A stretch of 64,000 nucleotides of DNA from G963676655 sp963676655 (GTDB lineage: Bacteria; Verrucomicrobiota; Lentisphaeria; Victivallales; Victivallaceae), in contig CAXXKX010000003.1 of the NCBI GenBank assembly GCA_963676655.2, forward strand, positions 2,232,001-2,296,000, read 5' to 3'. A program made the translations under genes and the position numbers. This document shows positions 52,567 through 61,849 of the stretch, piece by piece. Each line of letters starts with the position of its first letter. Position 1 is the first letter of the stretch. The notes beneath the pieces are model-generated. The model was not told where the DNA came from. It ran no database searches and saw nothing but the letters and a program-made list of their open reading frames with translations.

Positions 52567-55500
52567 TTATTTGCTTGTTTGAACCAGGAACGGGATTGTT
52601 TTGCTTATGCCGGTTGCGACATCTTTGATTATGCATTGCCATTGTCCGGGTTGTTCATTGAACGCGGATTGCCATGCAAAGCTTAATTGACCGTTTTTAA
52701 TATCTTTATTCCAGCTGAAAAGACGTGTTTCAAGACCATCAGGAGGTATCAGCTTTATGTGTGATACGCTTTGATAGTTTTTTCCGTTACCGAGTGTCGC
52801 TTTAAGTCTAAACATTCCCCCCTGCTTTATTTCAGCGGGAAAAACCGTCTGCCATGTTCCTATCTTATGGGGTAGACGAACCAACAGGACCGGGCGGTTT
52901 TTGAATACTTCAGATTTATAGCGGTCATTGAAATCAATGAATTTTCCCTGGTATGCGTCATATTGATATGCCTTTTCGGGGAAAGTTATTTTACATTTTT
53001 CAGGAAAAATGTTTGTGGGGTCTTTTATCTTTTGCCTGCTTACAGCAATGATCTCCATTTCGCCCAGTTTATACGAGGCGGTAAAGAGGCCCATTGACTG
53101 CTTAGGGGTAACAATGATATTCAAAGCCGGAACAATTCTGTTTTTACGCATAGTATCTGCAATGTTTTCTGGCGAAACTATTGCCGTAGCCATAGATTGC
53201 AGTTGTTTTATTTTTTGTCGAGGCGTACCGTGTTCATCAAGCTGTCCGGAAATGTCGTCGACAAAAATTTTTCCTTTAAACTTTCTCAACCTGTCCAATG
53301 TTTTATCGCTAATCGCTTTTGAGCCGCAGACCAGAATTGCTCTGGCACCTTCAGGAATGCCATGTGAATCGAGCTGCCTGTCTGTTATCAGTTTAATCTG
53401 GAAGCCAGCTTGTTCCAGATGGTGGGCATATTCAGCGAAATTCTTTTCCGGCGTAATCGTCGGATAAACGATCAGAATGTTGTCATGAAGTCGAGTCGCG
53501 GTCCGCAACAGCCGACCATAGCCTGCTTTGATCTTGCGAATCTCTTCGAACGGTCCTTTGACGGGCCTGGTCAACTGCCAGTCGGGACCGCATAACGGTT
53601 GCAGATTCAGATTTCCCAGAACATCTCCGGTAAACCAGGCGATCACATTCGCGCCTTCAAGGATGGTCCACCAGATGGTCGAACTCTGCAAATTACTGTC
53701 GCTGTATAAATCAATATAACAGCCCAGCCATGAACCGGCATGTAATTTTTTGTGGCCGAGATCGCGAAATGCCATAACCGTATCTTTATCGGTGTATGAC
53801 AGGACAAAGCCGCATTCTCCGAGAATCCTGGGATAATCTATAGAATAATATTCGGGCGAGCTCCAGACGCCTTCCGGCCCGGCTGGGATCTCTTTAGCGA
53901 TAGAGCATTGAAATTGATAGAAGTCACTGGTTGTTTTGCGGTTGAAGAGGTTTGCCATAATCCCGGCGGAAAGGTTGCCGCCGAACTTTTTTTCTGCTTC
54001 GTGGCTTGCAAGTTTTTCGACTTCGTTCCAGGCTTTGTAATTACTGCCCCAGGCAGTGTTCAATTTATTAATTGTTTTGAATTTAGTCTTTAACCAGGCA
54101 ATATAATCCTGCATCGCCAGTTTTGATTTATCCAGGTAACGATAACTGGGTTCGTCTCCCAGAGACATGAATTGCGGATGCCATTTATGAGTCAGTTTAA
54201 ATCTTTTTTCCATTTTTTGCCGGACTGTTTTCCGAAAATCAGGATTTCCGGGATATGACGGTGTAGTTTTGGGCTTGGTCCAAACAATTCTCGGCAGGCA
54301 AGGTATACAGTCAAGTACCCGCATTCCTGATTCCGGAATTGCGAAGAACATTCCACAATCCATCCCGTTTTCATATATGACCCGCTGCAAATAGCGATAT
54401 GGATAGATATTGGAACCTCGAATACCCCAGTATGTAGATGCAATATCATTATCATCCACGGGACGTGGCCCCGGAAAATTGAGACGTTTTCTGCTCAAGC
54501 ATTTCCGGTTGACGATCAGATCAACCGCCAGTGTATTAAATATCCCAAGCTCCTTTGTCTCAAGGGGCAAATTAACCGCCGAACTATCACTGAATTTTTT
54601 TGTCCATTTGCGGATGACCCTGCCGGCGATATCGATTATTTTGCAATGCAGTTCTCCGATTTCCGGTTTCGACAGCACTACTTTGCAAGTATCGCCGTTT
54701 TTACTGAGTTTTTTGATGAATACTCCTTTGTTGCGAATGAGAAACGGAACGGAACTGAAAGACTCCCGGCTTGTCACTCGACAAAAATAATTCCCCCCAG
54801 GCAAATCCTCGACGGGCTGCTTTCTTAAAATATTCCATTCGTCGTATATTTCTTTATTATGACTTTTGTCCCGCTTGATATCGGAGAGGTTTTTAATGCC
54901 GGTTTTTTTCAGAGGATTGCTTGTCGCGTAATACATAATATGCAGTCCGGCCTGGATTGCGTGTTCATAATCAGCGGCAGTCTTTGCCCCGGCGGTTACA
55001 AGGGCGAATTTGATATTGTGATCAATATCGAATCTGAGTATTTTTCCCTTGCCGACAGGGCGTTCCGTGATAGAATATCGGGTGCGCCTTCCGTAACAAT
55101 CCCGCTGCTGGTTCAAAAATGCGTCCGGAATCACAACTTTTTTCCAGTTTGATGTTCCGATGTTCAGTTCTTCGGGGAAGTTTTTTTTAGTTCCCGTAAC
55201 AATAAACCCGCAGCCCCGGTTGACATGTTCAAGAATGAGCCTGCGAAGATGAATTGGCAGTTTGTCATATGGCATCGAGTTGTTGGCCAGGATAATGACG
55301 TCATAATGATTTTTCAAGGAAAGCTTTTCTTCCGCCCGTGCCATTACTTGTTTTTCATCACGATATTGCCGGGAAACGGGGAGTATCCATTGGTCAGGGC
55401 TTTCCACCAGAATTGACGCCATTTTCACTTTCAAACGCTGCTTTATCTCAATTGCCTCCCTCATACAGTGTCTCTGACCGATGACCAGGACGCTCAGCAC

Positions 55501-55653
55501 CTTATTTTCCGGCATATTCCGTCCCCATTGGAAAGCGGGTGTTTTTACCGCGGTGGACAGCCGGTCAAAGGAGTCTCCAAATTCAATAAGTTCGGCATAC
55601 AGTGATGACGCCAGAATAAATATGCATGGAATTAGCAATAAATGTTTTTTCAT
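52567..55653 (-). CDS. Secreted GH42-like hydrolase
   Basis: A 1028-residue protein with a signal peptide (MKKHLLLIPCIFILASSLYA). Residues ~50-240 form a Rossmann-like or GATase-like segment (VLSVLVIGQRHCMREAIEI, VIILANNSMPYDKLP). The GH-A barrel carries FMSLGDEPSYRYL, with the Glu of GDEPS near residue 498 as candidate acid/base, and WLKTKFKTINKLNTAWGSNYKAW, the usual GH42 signature region. A trimerisation-like domain lies at ~725-820 (DNILIVYPTITPEKNFAEY). The nucleophile was not identified. Its start overlaps the stop of the small secreted protein as ATGA. It is a paralogue of the protein at 56198. Confidence 0.77.
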   Translation of the reverse strand: MKKHLLLIPCIFILASSLYAELIEFGDSFDRLSTAVKTPAFQWGRNMPENKVLSVLVIGQRHCMREAIEIKQRLKVKMASILVESPDQWILPVSRQYRDEKQVMARAEEKLSLKNHYDVIILANNSMPYDKLPIHLRRLILEHVNRGCGFIVTGTKKNFPEELNIGTSNWKKVVIPDAFLNQQRDCYGRRTRYSITERPVGKGKILRFDIDHNIKFALVTAGAKTAADYEHAIQAGLHIMYYATSNPLKKTGIKNLSDIKRDKSHNKEIYDEWNILRKQPVEDLPGGNYFCRVTSRESFSSVPFLIRNKGVFIKKLSKNGDTCKVVLSKPEIGELHCKIIDIAGRVIRKWTKKFSDSSAVNLPLETKELGIFNTLAVDLIVNRKCLSRKRLNFPGPRPVDDNDIASTYWGIRGSNIYPYRYLQRVIYENGMDCGMFFAIPESGMRVLDCIPCLPRIVWTKPKTTPSYPGNPDFRKTVRQKMEKRFKLTHKWHPQFMSLGDEPSYRYLDKSKLAMQDYIAWLKTKFKTINKLNTAWGSNYKAWNEVEKLASHEAEKKFGGNLSAGIMANLFNRKTTSDFYQFQCSIAKEIPAGPEGVWSSPEYYSIDYPRILGECGFVLSYTDKDTVMAFRDLGHKKLHAGSWLGCYIDLYSDSNLQSSTIWWTILEGANVIAWFTGDVLGNLNLQPLCGPDWQLTRPVKGPFEEIRKIKAGYGRLLRTATRLHDNILIVYPTITPEKNFAEYAHHLEQAGFQIKLITDRQLDSHGIPEGARAILVCGSKAISDKTLDRLRKFKGKIFVDDISGQLDEHGTPRQKIKQLQSMATAIVSPENIADTMRKNRIVPALNIIVTPKQSMGLFTASYKLGEMEIIAVSRQKIKDPTNIFPEKCKITFPEKAYQYDAYQGKFIDFNDRYKSEVFKNRPVLLVRLPHKIGTWQTVFPAEIKQGGMFRLKATLGNGKNYQSVSHIKLIPPDGLETRLFSWNKDIKNGQLSFAWQSAFNEQPGQWQCIIKDVATGISKTIPFLVQTSK

Positions 55654-56201
55654 TTTACCACTTTGCCTTTGAGTATTTCATTAATTCTCTTCAACTCTTT
55701 CTGGTGTTTTTTTTTCTTTAATTCAACAAATTCCTGCATCGTTTTGACCTTTGTGTCCGGTTCAATAACTATATTTCTCAGAATGAAACTGCTCTTTGCC
55801 GCTTTGGGACCTCTAACCATGAAACGCCATTTTAAAGGTTTGTCTCCTGCGAGAATATAAAACGCGCCATGATAAAGCAATTTTCCGTTTCCAGTGGTTG
55901 AAACCGGTGAGGCCAGACTGTTACTCCATCTCGGAGCCCATTTGTTAGGAGCTTTACTATCAAAGTCAATCCCGAATTCCGGTCTTGGTCCGGCATTTAC
56001 TTCCAGGGAGAATTTAACCGTATATCTCGCTCCGGGAAAGCCGGTCCGCCAGTCGGCGTAGTATTCCGGGAACTTTTTTATGATTTTTCCAGATGGTAGT
56101 TCCTTAGTGATCTTCCATTCTTTTTTTGTGAATGAAAGATCATCTGCGTAAATTACTCCGGAAAAAATCAGGAAAAAAGTGATAGATAATAATACCATCA
56201 T
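55650..56201 (-). CDS. Small secreted protein of unknown function between two GH42-like enzymes
   Basis: A 183-residue protein with a signal peptide (MMVLLSITFFLIFSGVIYAD) and one beta-sandwich-like domain (FTKKEWKITKELPSGKIIKKFPEYYADWR, KLLYHGAFYILAGDKPLKWRFMVRG). The C-terminal tail is Lys-rich and probably helical (VELKKKKHQKELKRINEILKGK). The sandwich may be carbohydrate-binding. Both ends overlap the neighbours by ATGA, so its translation is coupled to both enzymes and roughly equal amounts are expected. Function unknown. Confidence 0.7.
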   Translation of the reverse strand: MMVLLSITFFLIFSGVIYADDLSFTKKEWKITKELPSGKIIKKFPEYYADWRTGFPGARYTVKFSLEVNAGPRPEFGIDFDSKAPNKWAPRWSNSLASPVSTTGNGKLLYHGAFYILAGDKPLKWRFMVRGPKAAKSSFILRNIVIEPDTKVKTMQEFVELKKKKHQKELKRINEILKGKVVK

Positions 56202-59200
56202 TTGACCTCAATATTCCTGGTCGCGGTTATCCCGCTGACGGCTTCTCTTGCATGTAATGTAAGTTTTTTTGCATCGAATGAAGGAACAAAAGAGAAGGAG
56301 CATTTCCCGTTAAGGGCCCTGAGTTTTGTTGTCAATGCCGGTATCGGACGGCCTTTTTCATCTGTCACCAGAACGCTTAACGTATGTGCCTGCATCCGGT
56401 CGGTATCGGCGGATACGGACAGATCAACCTTCACGGGCTTTCCGGCTTCGGCCCGGTTTGGCGCGTTGATTGAGACGGATTCAATTTTATACGGCATTAG
56501 AGCATAAAGTTTTACCGGGCATCCTTCCACGGTAATGGAATCTTTGGCACTGAACCCGAGATATCTGCTTTCTATAACATCATACAAATGTGACGGGTAC
56601 GGAAGCAGCACCAGCAGGTCCTCTTTCTCCCAGTTGTCTCTCTTGTAATCCCAGTAAAAAGCGGTGTAATTGATATCGCCGTCTTTAAACAACTTGATTT
56701 GAGCGCCCATCGCGGGATAGCGGAAATAGGCTCTGTCCCTGAAAAATCCCGGTTTGCGTTTCAATATTTTAGCCGGAAGCGGAACTTGTCCCAACTCCTG
56801 GGCGACGTCTGCGAAAGTAGTCCTGATGGACATGGAATTAGCATTAGACCTTCTTCCCATATATGATTCAATGGAGAAGTTTAAATAGAGAGTCCTGCCC
56901 TTTTTGTAAAAATTGGTTATGAATACAGGCATTCCGGTGCCGGCTCCGCCCAAGGCTTTGGCCTCATCCGTAATTGAAACCGGGGGGACAAGAACGTTCA
57001 TAAGGCTCAAACTCAGCATGGCGAAGCCCTGGTTGGGGCAGCGCATATTTCCGACTATTGATAAAGAAGTCATTACTGGCTGTTGTCCTGTGCCGCTTAC
57101 GCCGAAAATATTATTGAGGGCCGGGACTTTGAGCAGGTTCCCGTTACCCCCGCGAATTCCGGGAGCGTAATCTGTGATCAGAAAACCTCCGTCAGCCACA
57201 AATTTTTCAATAGCTTTTACTTCTTTGTCGGTCAGGCAGATCGACAATGGCAGAATCAGAATTTTATATTTATCGAGAGCGCCGTTTTCAATTGCTTTGG
57301 TGTTGACGAATTCAGGATTATAGCCCATGTCGGAAAACAGCAGCATAAATGCGCTTCCGGCATTTGCGGTGTGTCCGATGTATTTGGGATTGTCTATTTT
57401 ATACGTATTTCTGGTTCCGAGCTGGTTAATGTGGGTGTCCGTTCCCTGTTCAGGCGAAAATGAGAGATTCAGAGAACGGGGGGAGTAATGGATCGCAATC
57501 GGAGAATATTCCCGCTTGGCGTTCAAAAGCATTTTATCGAGAGCCTTCTTGCGAATGGTCCGCACGGATTTTGCAACCGCTGCGTATGACGGTCGGGGCT
57601 GCCAGTCGGGTTTCAACGCCGCGTACCGGTCACTTACTTCGTAGCTTTGGAAATAGCCGATACTGCTCAAGCCGCTATACAGCGCCATCCAGGGATAGAT
57701 GCCGGCGACTTCGGGGATGAAATCGGAATCGTAAGCCAGCCAGAAACCACCGAAAGTGCCGGGACGTTTAAAATCAATTGCACTGCGCCAGGAAAACAGC
57801 TTGTTGTCGTGGTCGATGTGAGGATAGATTATCATGACGTCGTTTATCTTCTGCAGTCTGGGCCAGTTGACGCCGTCGAAGGGCGAGAATTTTTCAATTC
57901 CGTCGATTCCGATCCTTGCGGTCGGATATTTCTTTTTCAATGCCGTGTTAAGTTTTTCAAAATAACCGCAAAATACGTATTCAATGAACATGCAATAGTC
58001 CAGATACGGAGCGCGTGGGCTTTTGGGGATGTCGAGGCCTTTAGTCATAGCTGCTGTTTCAAAATCGGCAAAAGAGCCGTGCCATGCCTTATTCAGCTCT
58101 TTAATATCGTTGCCATAGCGTTTTTTAAGATAAGCGATCAAGGCGGATTTCACCGGTTCTTTTGTCCAGTCCCGACATTCCTTTTTCCAGCCCCGGACAT
58201 AAAGCTCGTCGCCATGACTCATTGCGTATGCGCCACCGTATTTATGATACTGGTCGGCATAATTCAATAGTTTCTTTTTGTTTTTTTCAATAAATTCCGG
58301 GTCGCATAATTTGTCTAATGTTCTTGCCCCGGTGTGGGTAATACTGAACAGGTTGAAATTATTGCGGATGGCTGAAATTAAATATTGCTCGCCGCTGCCC
58401 GGAGAAAACGCGCAATTCTGGCCCAGTGAGGCATGCCGGGCAAAGAATTTCCTGTTCCGATAGTCCGAGTAACTTCCACTCCAGAGAAAGAGCTGAAATT
58501 CGTCCAGTTTACCGTTTATTTTCCGGTAGACAGGAGAGCTGACAGTTCGGATTGTCTTCCCGTTTCTGGCGAGAGTCAGGCGAAGCTCCTGATAACGGGA
58601 ACGCGGCAATGGTGCGGAAAGCTTAAATTCTCCCTGGTTACGGGGGACGCCCAGTTCTTTTTTAGCGACGGTTCTTCCCCAGAAATCCACAATTGCAGCG
58701 GACAAGCTACCGCCTTCTCCTTTGAAAATATAAGTCGCGGAAATATCTTCATCCGGACCAAATAGTTGTTTTACCGGTTTTAAGCATAGTTCCGATTTAT
58801 CGGTTACTTCTTTATCGGCGGCAGCGAAAGATTTGTTGCCCAATTGCCTATAATCAATATATCGGCCACATGGCAATGGTTCTGAGACCTTTTTGCCGTC
58901 CGCGTTAATGAAATATACATCGGTAACGGCATTTTTACTCATTGAGGGATCTCCGGCCAGATACGCCATTTCGACCAAGCTCAGCATAAGTGTATTCTGG
59001 AAGTCGAAATAGGTTCCGCGCTGAGCTGTCAGGAACTTGTAGTTCAACGCGCTGGGGACATTAATAACGCTGACGTTCCCCTGTCCATATTTGGCCCTGA
59101 GAATTGAAACTTTAGCCAGTCCTTTCAACTTCAAATTTTTATGTAATGACAACGCTTTGCGCCATCTATTTTTGCCGGTAATCTCTTTGAAATCAGCAAA

Positions 59201-59710
59201 TTCCTGTTTTCCGGGCTTCGGCATCATCAAAGCCATTCCGGTTTTGACTTTGCGTTTGATCAGGTCCTTGTCCTGTTTGCTCATGGCTTTCCAGGCAGTT
59301 GCGTCGACGCATAAGACTTTGGCATGCTTCAGGGCCTCATACAAATTTGCGCGGATATAGCTTGCTGATTTTTCATGAATTTCGGGGTGATAACGCAGAT
59401 CCTCTGAGAAGCGCTTGTAGTCAGGACCCCCGAAGCCAAAAATACGGGGTGTTTCCCGATAACCACCGTAAGTAACAGTTTTGAAAGCGGTTATTTTTCG
59501 TTGCTTCAGTTCGTCCGCGTCTTTTGCGTTTTTTCGATGGCAGAACAGGATGACCGGTTTCGATGAAATTTGCAGATTAAACGGACACAGCACCTCTTTG
59601 ACCGTTTGTCCTGATTCAATTTTTGCCTGCCCGTAACAGGTTGCGATTGTTCCACAGGCTAAGATTTTCGGCAATATTTTTGTTATCAGCTTCATTTCTC
59701 TGACTTTCAT
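56198..59710 (-). CDS. Large secreted GH42-like hydrolase
   Basis: An 1170-residue protein. The start may be ATG 59710 or ATG 59695, and neither has a strong ribosome site. A signal peptide (MKLITKILPKILACGTIATCYGQ) is followed by a beta-rich N-terminal region. The barrel contains YAMSHGDELYVRGW, whose Glu near residue 498 is at the same place as in the paralogue at 52567, LKKRYGNDIKELNKAWHGSF as GH42 signature region, and FGGFWLAYDSDFIPE. A trimerisation-like domain (LDKYKILILPLSICLTDKEVKAIEKFV) lies at ~800-900. The last ~95 residues form an Ig-like domain. It leads the coupled trio of secreted genes behind pseudopilin 9. Confidence 0.77.
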   Translation of the reverse strand: MKVREMKLITKILPKILACGTIATCYGQAKIESGQTVKEVLCPFNLQISSKPVILFCHRKNAKDADELKQRKITAFKTVTYGGYRETPRIFGFGGPDYKRFSEDLRYHPEIHEKSASYIRANLYEALKHAKVLCVDATAWKAMSKQDKDLIKRKVKTGMALMMPKPGKQEFADFKEITGKNRWRKALSLHKNLKLKGLAKVSILRAKYGQGNVSVINVPSALNYKFLTAQRGTYFDFQNTLMLSLVEMAYLAGDPSMSKNAVTDVYFINADGKKVSEPLPCGRYIDYRQLGNKSFAAADKEVTDKSELCLKPVKQLFGPDEDISATYIFKGEGGSLSAAIVDFWGRTVAKKELGVPRNQGEFKLSAPLPRSRYQELRLTLARNGKTIRTVSSPVYRKINGKLDEFQLFLWSGSYSDYRNRKFFARHASLGQNCAFSPGSGEQYLISAIRNNFNLFSITHTGARTLDKLCDPEFIEKNKKKLLNYADQYHKYGGAYAMSHGDELYVRGWKKECRDWTKEPVKSALIAYLKKRYGNDIKELNKAWHGSFADFETAAMTKGLDIPKSPRAPYLDYCMFIEYVFCGYFEKLNTALKKKYPTARIGIDGIEKFSPFDGVNWPRLQKINDVMIIYPHIDHDNKLFSWRSAIDFKRPGTFGGFWLAYDSDFIPEVAGIYPWMALYSGLSSIGYFQSYEVSDRYAALKPDWQPRPSYAAVAKSVRTIRKKALDKMLLNAKREYSPIAIHYSPRSLNLSFSPEQGTDTHINQLGTRNTYKIDNPKYIGHTANAGSAFMLLFSDMGYNPEFVNTKAIENGALDKYKILILPLSICLTDKEVKAIEKFVADGGFLITDYAPGIRGGNGNLLKVPALNNIFGVSGTGQQPVMTSLSIVGNMRCPNQGFAMLSLSLMNVLVPPVSITDEAKALGGAGTGMPVFITNFYKKGRTLYLNFSIESYMGRRSNANSMSIRTTFADVAQELGQVPLPAKILKRKPGFFRDRAYFRYPAMGAQIKLFKDGDINYTAFYWDYKRDNWEKEDLLVLLPYPSHLYDVIESRYLGFSAKDSITVEGCPVKLYALMPYKIESVSINAPNRAEAGKPVKVDLSVSADTDRMQAHTLSVLVTDEKGRPIPALTTKLRALNGKCSFSFVPSFDAKKLTLHAREAVSGITATRNIEVK

Positions 59711-59836
59711 TATATATTGATTATTTGTGGTGTATGTATAAGATTATTGAGTTGCGATGTAGATCGTAACATAAATATCTGCAGGCTATGACTTTTTTTG
59801 AAAAGAATTTTATATATAAATGCGCTTTACTGTATA

Positions 59837-60625
59837 TTAGTATTGCACTTCATCCAGTTCGCTTTTTAGCGCCCCCGCCAGTTTTTCAATGGCTCGGAAC
59901 CCCCTTCTTACCTGATTATAGTTTGTACTCCAAGTATAACCCGAAGTCGGGGAATTGTAAATAGAGCCATTATCTACGATACTTTTAGCATGCCCATCGA
60001 GAAATCCGGTATTCCACACCCCGAGATGTTGAATTGTGGTATAATCTTTCAATATATCAGTATACAGGGCAAATTTTGTGGGATACTTGATCTGATTTCT
60101 TTTTACAGTCACAAGTGAACCATCAGAATAATAACCTCCTAAAGTTGAGCTGCTATTGAACAGTCGAAGAACTCTTGCCGTATAACTACCGGAATTTCCG
60201 GCATCTACTTTTTTGCCCGGACAATTTAAAATCGGCAGATCAATCACCGTTCCATATGTAACCCTTTTACCGTCGGTAAGATATGACTCCTTTGCCAGTA
60301 ATGCGGCCTGATAATACTTGTCGGGATTTGCCCGGTAAATTGCGGGCGCACTGGAATGCAGAATTGCGAAATTCTCGTTCGAATCGTCTGAGTACATCAT
60401 ATGCCCCATTGTTATCTGCTTCAGGTTGCTTAAACATTTTATTTGTTTCCCCCTTTCCCTCGCTTTCCCAAGCGCCGGCAACAGCATCGAAGCCAGAATT
60501 GCAATGATCGCGATCACTACAAGAAGCTCTATTAGCGTGAAAGGTTTTCGGTGAGCAATGATACTTATCCTGCTTATAGGGCCAACTCTGAGTAGAATCC
60601 TCTTTGTTTGAATCATTTTGAACAT
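59837..60625 (-). CDS. Type II secretion-type pseudopilin with long leader (9 of 9)
   Basis: A 262-residue pseudopilin starting at ATG 60625, chosen for AAGGAG 8 bases upstream. An unusually long basic leader of about 29 residues (MFKMIQTKRILLRVGPISRI and onward) precedes FTLIELLVVIAIIAILASML, with Pro at -1; the other leaders have 5-10 residues. The motif HLGVWNTGFLDG lies near residue 215. It is 35 bases downstream of the GntR gene and 126 bases upstream of the GH42-like trio. Confidence 0.88.
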   Translation of the reverse strand: MFKMIQTKRILLRVGPISRISIIAHRKPFTLIELLVVIAIIAILASMLLPALGKARERGKQIKCLSNLKQITMGHMMYSDDSNENFAILHSSAPAIYRANPDKYYQAALLAKESYLTDGKRVTYGTVIDLPILNCPGKKVDAGNSGSYTARVLRLFNSSSTLGGYYSDGSLVTVKRNQIKYPTKFALYTDILKDYTTIQHLGVWNTGFLDGHAKSIVDNGSIYNSPTSGYTWSTNYNQVRRGFRAIEKLAGALKSELDEVQY

Positions 60626-60660
60626 TTCCACTTCTCCTTTTTAATGTTAGGTAATTGCTT

Positions 60661-61773
60661 TCAATGATTGTTGTGTTGGACTATTTTTGCTTTGGAAAAA
60701 TATTTAGGCGTAACGACTTTATCGGTTCCTTTGGCTTCAATGATTCTCTCAATCTGATCGACTGCTTCTTTTGCGTAATCCCGGAGATCTATAAGCACCT
60801 GATCAATTTCAGACAACAGCGCGTTCATCTGTCCTTTATATGTTACGACCAGAATATTGGCATCTTTGGTGGGTGATATGCCTAGTTCCTTGCACTTGAT
60901 GATGGCTGCGGATGCCACAAAATCGTCGACAAATATAAACCCGTTTTCCGGCTTGAATTTTCCTTCCCTGCTGATATCCTCGACAATTTTTTTTCCCAAC
61001 GCCACAGCGTCATATGAATTTTGTATATAATTTACTTTTGATAGAATTACTTCCGGATCACCTGCTTTGTCATTGCTGAAGTTGCCGCATTCAATCGTTT
61101 CCGGAGTAATATCAATGTTTGTTGAGTAAACATAAATTTTTTTACATTTTTTGCGGGAGAGCAGATTTACTCCTTTTTCTATTAACTTGTTGAAGTCGAT
61201 GGTCACAAATTCGTTCTGTTTATCAAGAAAACCGCAGACTGTCGGAACTCCCTGGGTCCGGAGCCATTCAATATTTTTTTTCATATGATGCGGGGTGAAT
61301 ATGCCGCGTATAATACCGCTCTCCACCGCATTATGTAACTGAGAAGAAATGGCATTGTTTTTAACGGATTCTACGCTGTCAGGCGGCAGAAACAGGATTT
61401 GAGGTGAGTTTCCCCGATATTTTCCCTCTTTGAAAAAAGCGTCGATCAAATACATCCCGTAAAGACTGTTGTGGTTTGATATCATAATTCCGTAGCAGGT
61501 GCTGTTGCAGTTTTTGAGAACAACTGTCCCTTTTGACCTGATCGATTTTACCAGTCCTTCCTTGCTCAAACGTTTATAAGCCGCGATAACCGATACGTGA
61601 CTGACCCCGTTTATCGATTCGCATTTGGGCAGAATGTCACCGCTTTTCAGTTCGCCGCTATGAATTTTCCGCCTGAAATGAGACGCCACCCGCGCTTCCA
61701 GCGATTGGTACGCATTCTCATTCAGTTCGATCTTATAATCGTTTTTCTTACTTATACAGGATAATTTTGTCAT
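60661..61773 (-). CDS. GntR-type regulator with LacI-like effector domain
   Basis: A 370-residue regulator. The GntR winged HTH occupies about residues 20-90 (YQSLEARVASHFRRKIHSGELKSGDILPKCESINGVSHVSVIAAYKRLSKEGLVKSIRSKGTVVL). A periplasmic-binding-like effector domain follows (YGIMISNHNSLYGMYLIDAFF, GFIFVDDFVASAAIIKCKELGIS). It is the first gene of the minus-strand operon and its promoter contains a tandem 10-bp repeat over the transcription start, so it probably represses itself and the GH42 trio. Confidence 0.91.
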   Translation of the reverse strand: MTKLSCISKKNDYKIELNENAYQSLEARVASHFRRKIHSGELKSGDILPKCESINGVSHVSVIAAYKRLSKEGLVKSIRSKGTVVLKNCNSTCYGIMISNHNSLYGMYLIDAFFKEGKYRGNSPQILFLPPDSVESVKNNAISSQLHNAVESGIIRGIFTPHHMKKNIEWLRTQGVPTVCGFLDKQNEFVTIDFNKLIEKGVNLLSRKKCKKIYVYSTNIDITPETIECGNFSNDKAGDPEVILSKVNYIQNSYDAVALGKKIVEDISREGKFKPENGFIFVDDFVASAAIIKCKELGISPTKDANILVVTYKGQMNALLSEIDQVLIDLRDYAKEAVDQIERIIEAKGTDKVVTPKYFSKAKIVQHNNH

Positions 61774-61794
61774 ATGAATATTTAAATATCAATT

Positions 61795-61814
61795 GCTTTA
61801 GTTAGCTTTAGTTA
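61795..61814 (-). promoter_or_regulatory. Candidate operator: tandem 10-bp repeat
   Basis: GCTTTAGTTA occurs twice head to tail (61795-61804 and 61805-61814). It begins at the expected transcription start of the GntR promoter, one helical turn per unit, as at 17846. Confidence 0.6.
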
Positions 61815-61820
61815 TTGTTA

Positions 61821-61849
61821 ATTATATACGATCATTTACAAAATGTCAA
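61821..61849 (-). promoter_or_regulatory. Consensus promoter of the GntR/pseudopilin/GH42 operon
   Basis: On the minus strand TTGACA (61849-61844), a 17-base spacer and TATAAT (61826-61821), 48 bases before the GntR ATG. Both hexamers are exact consensus. Confidence 0.85.
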
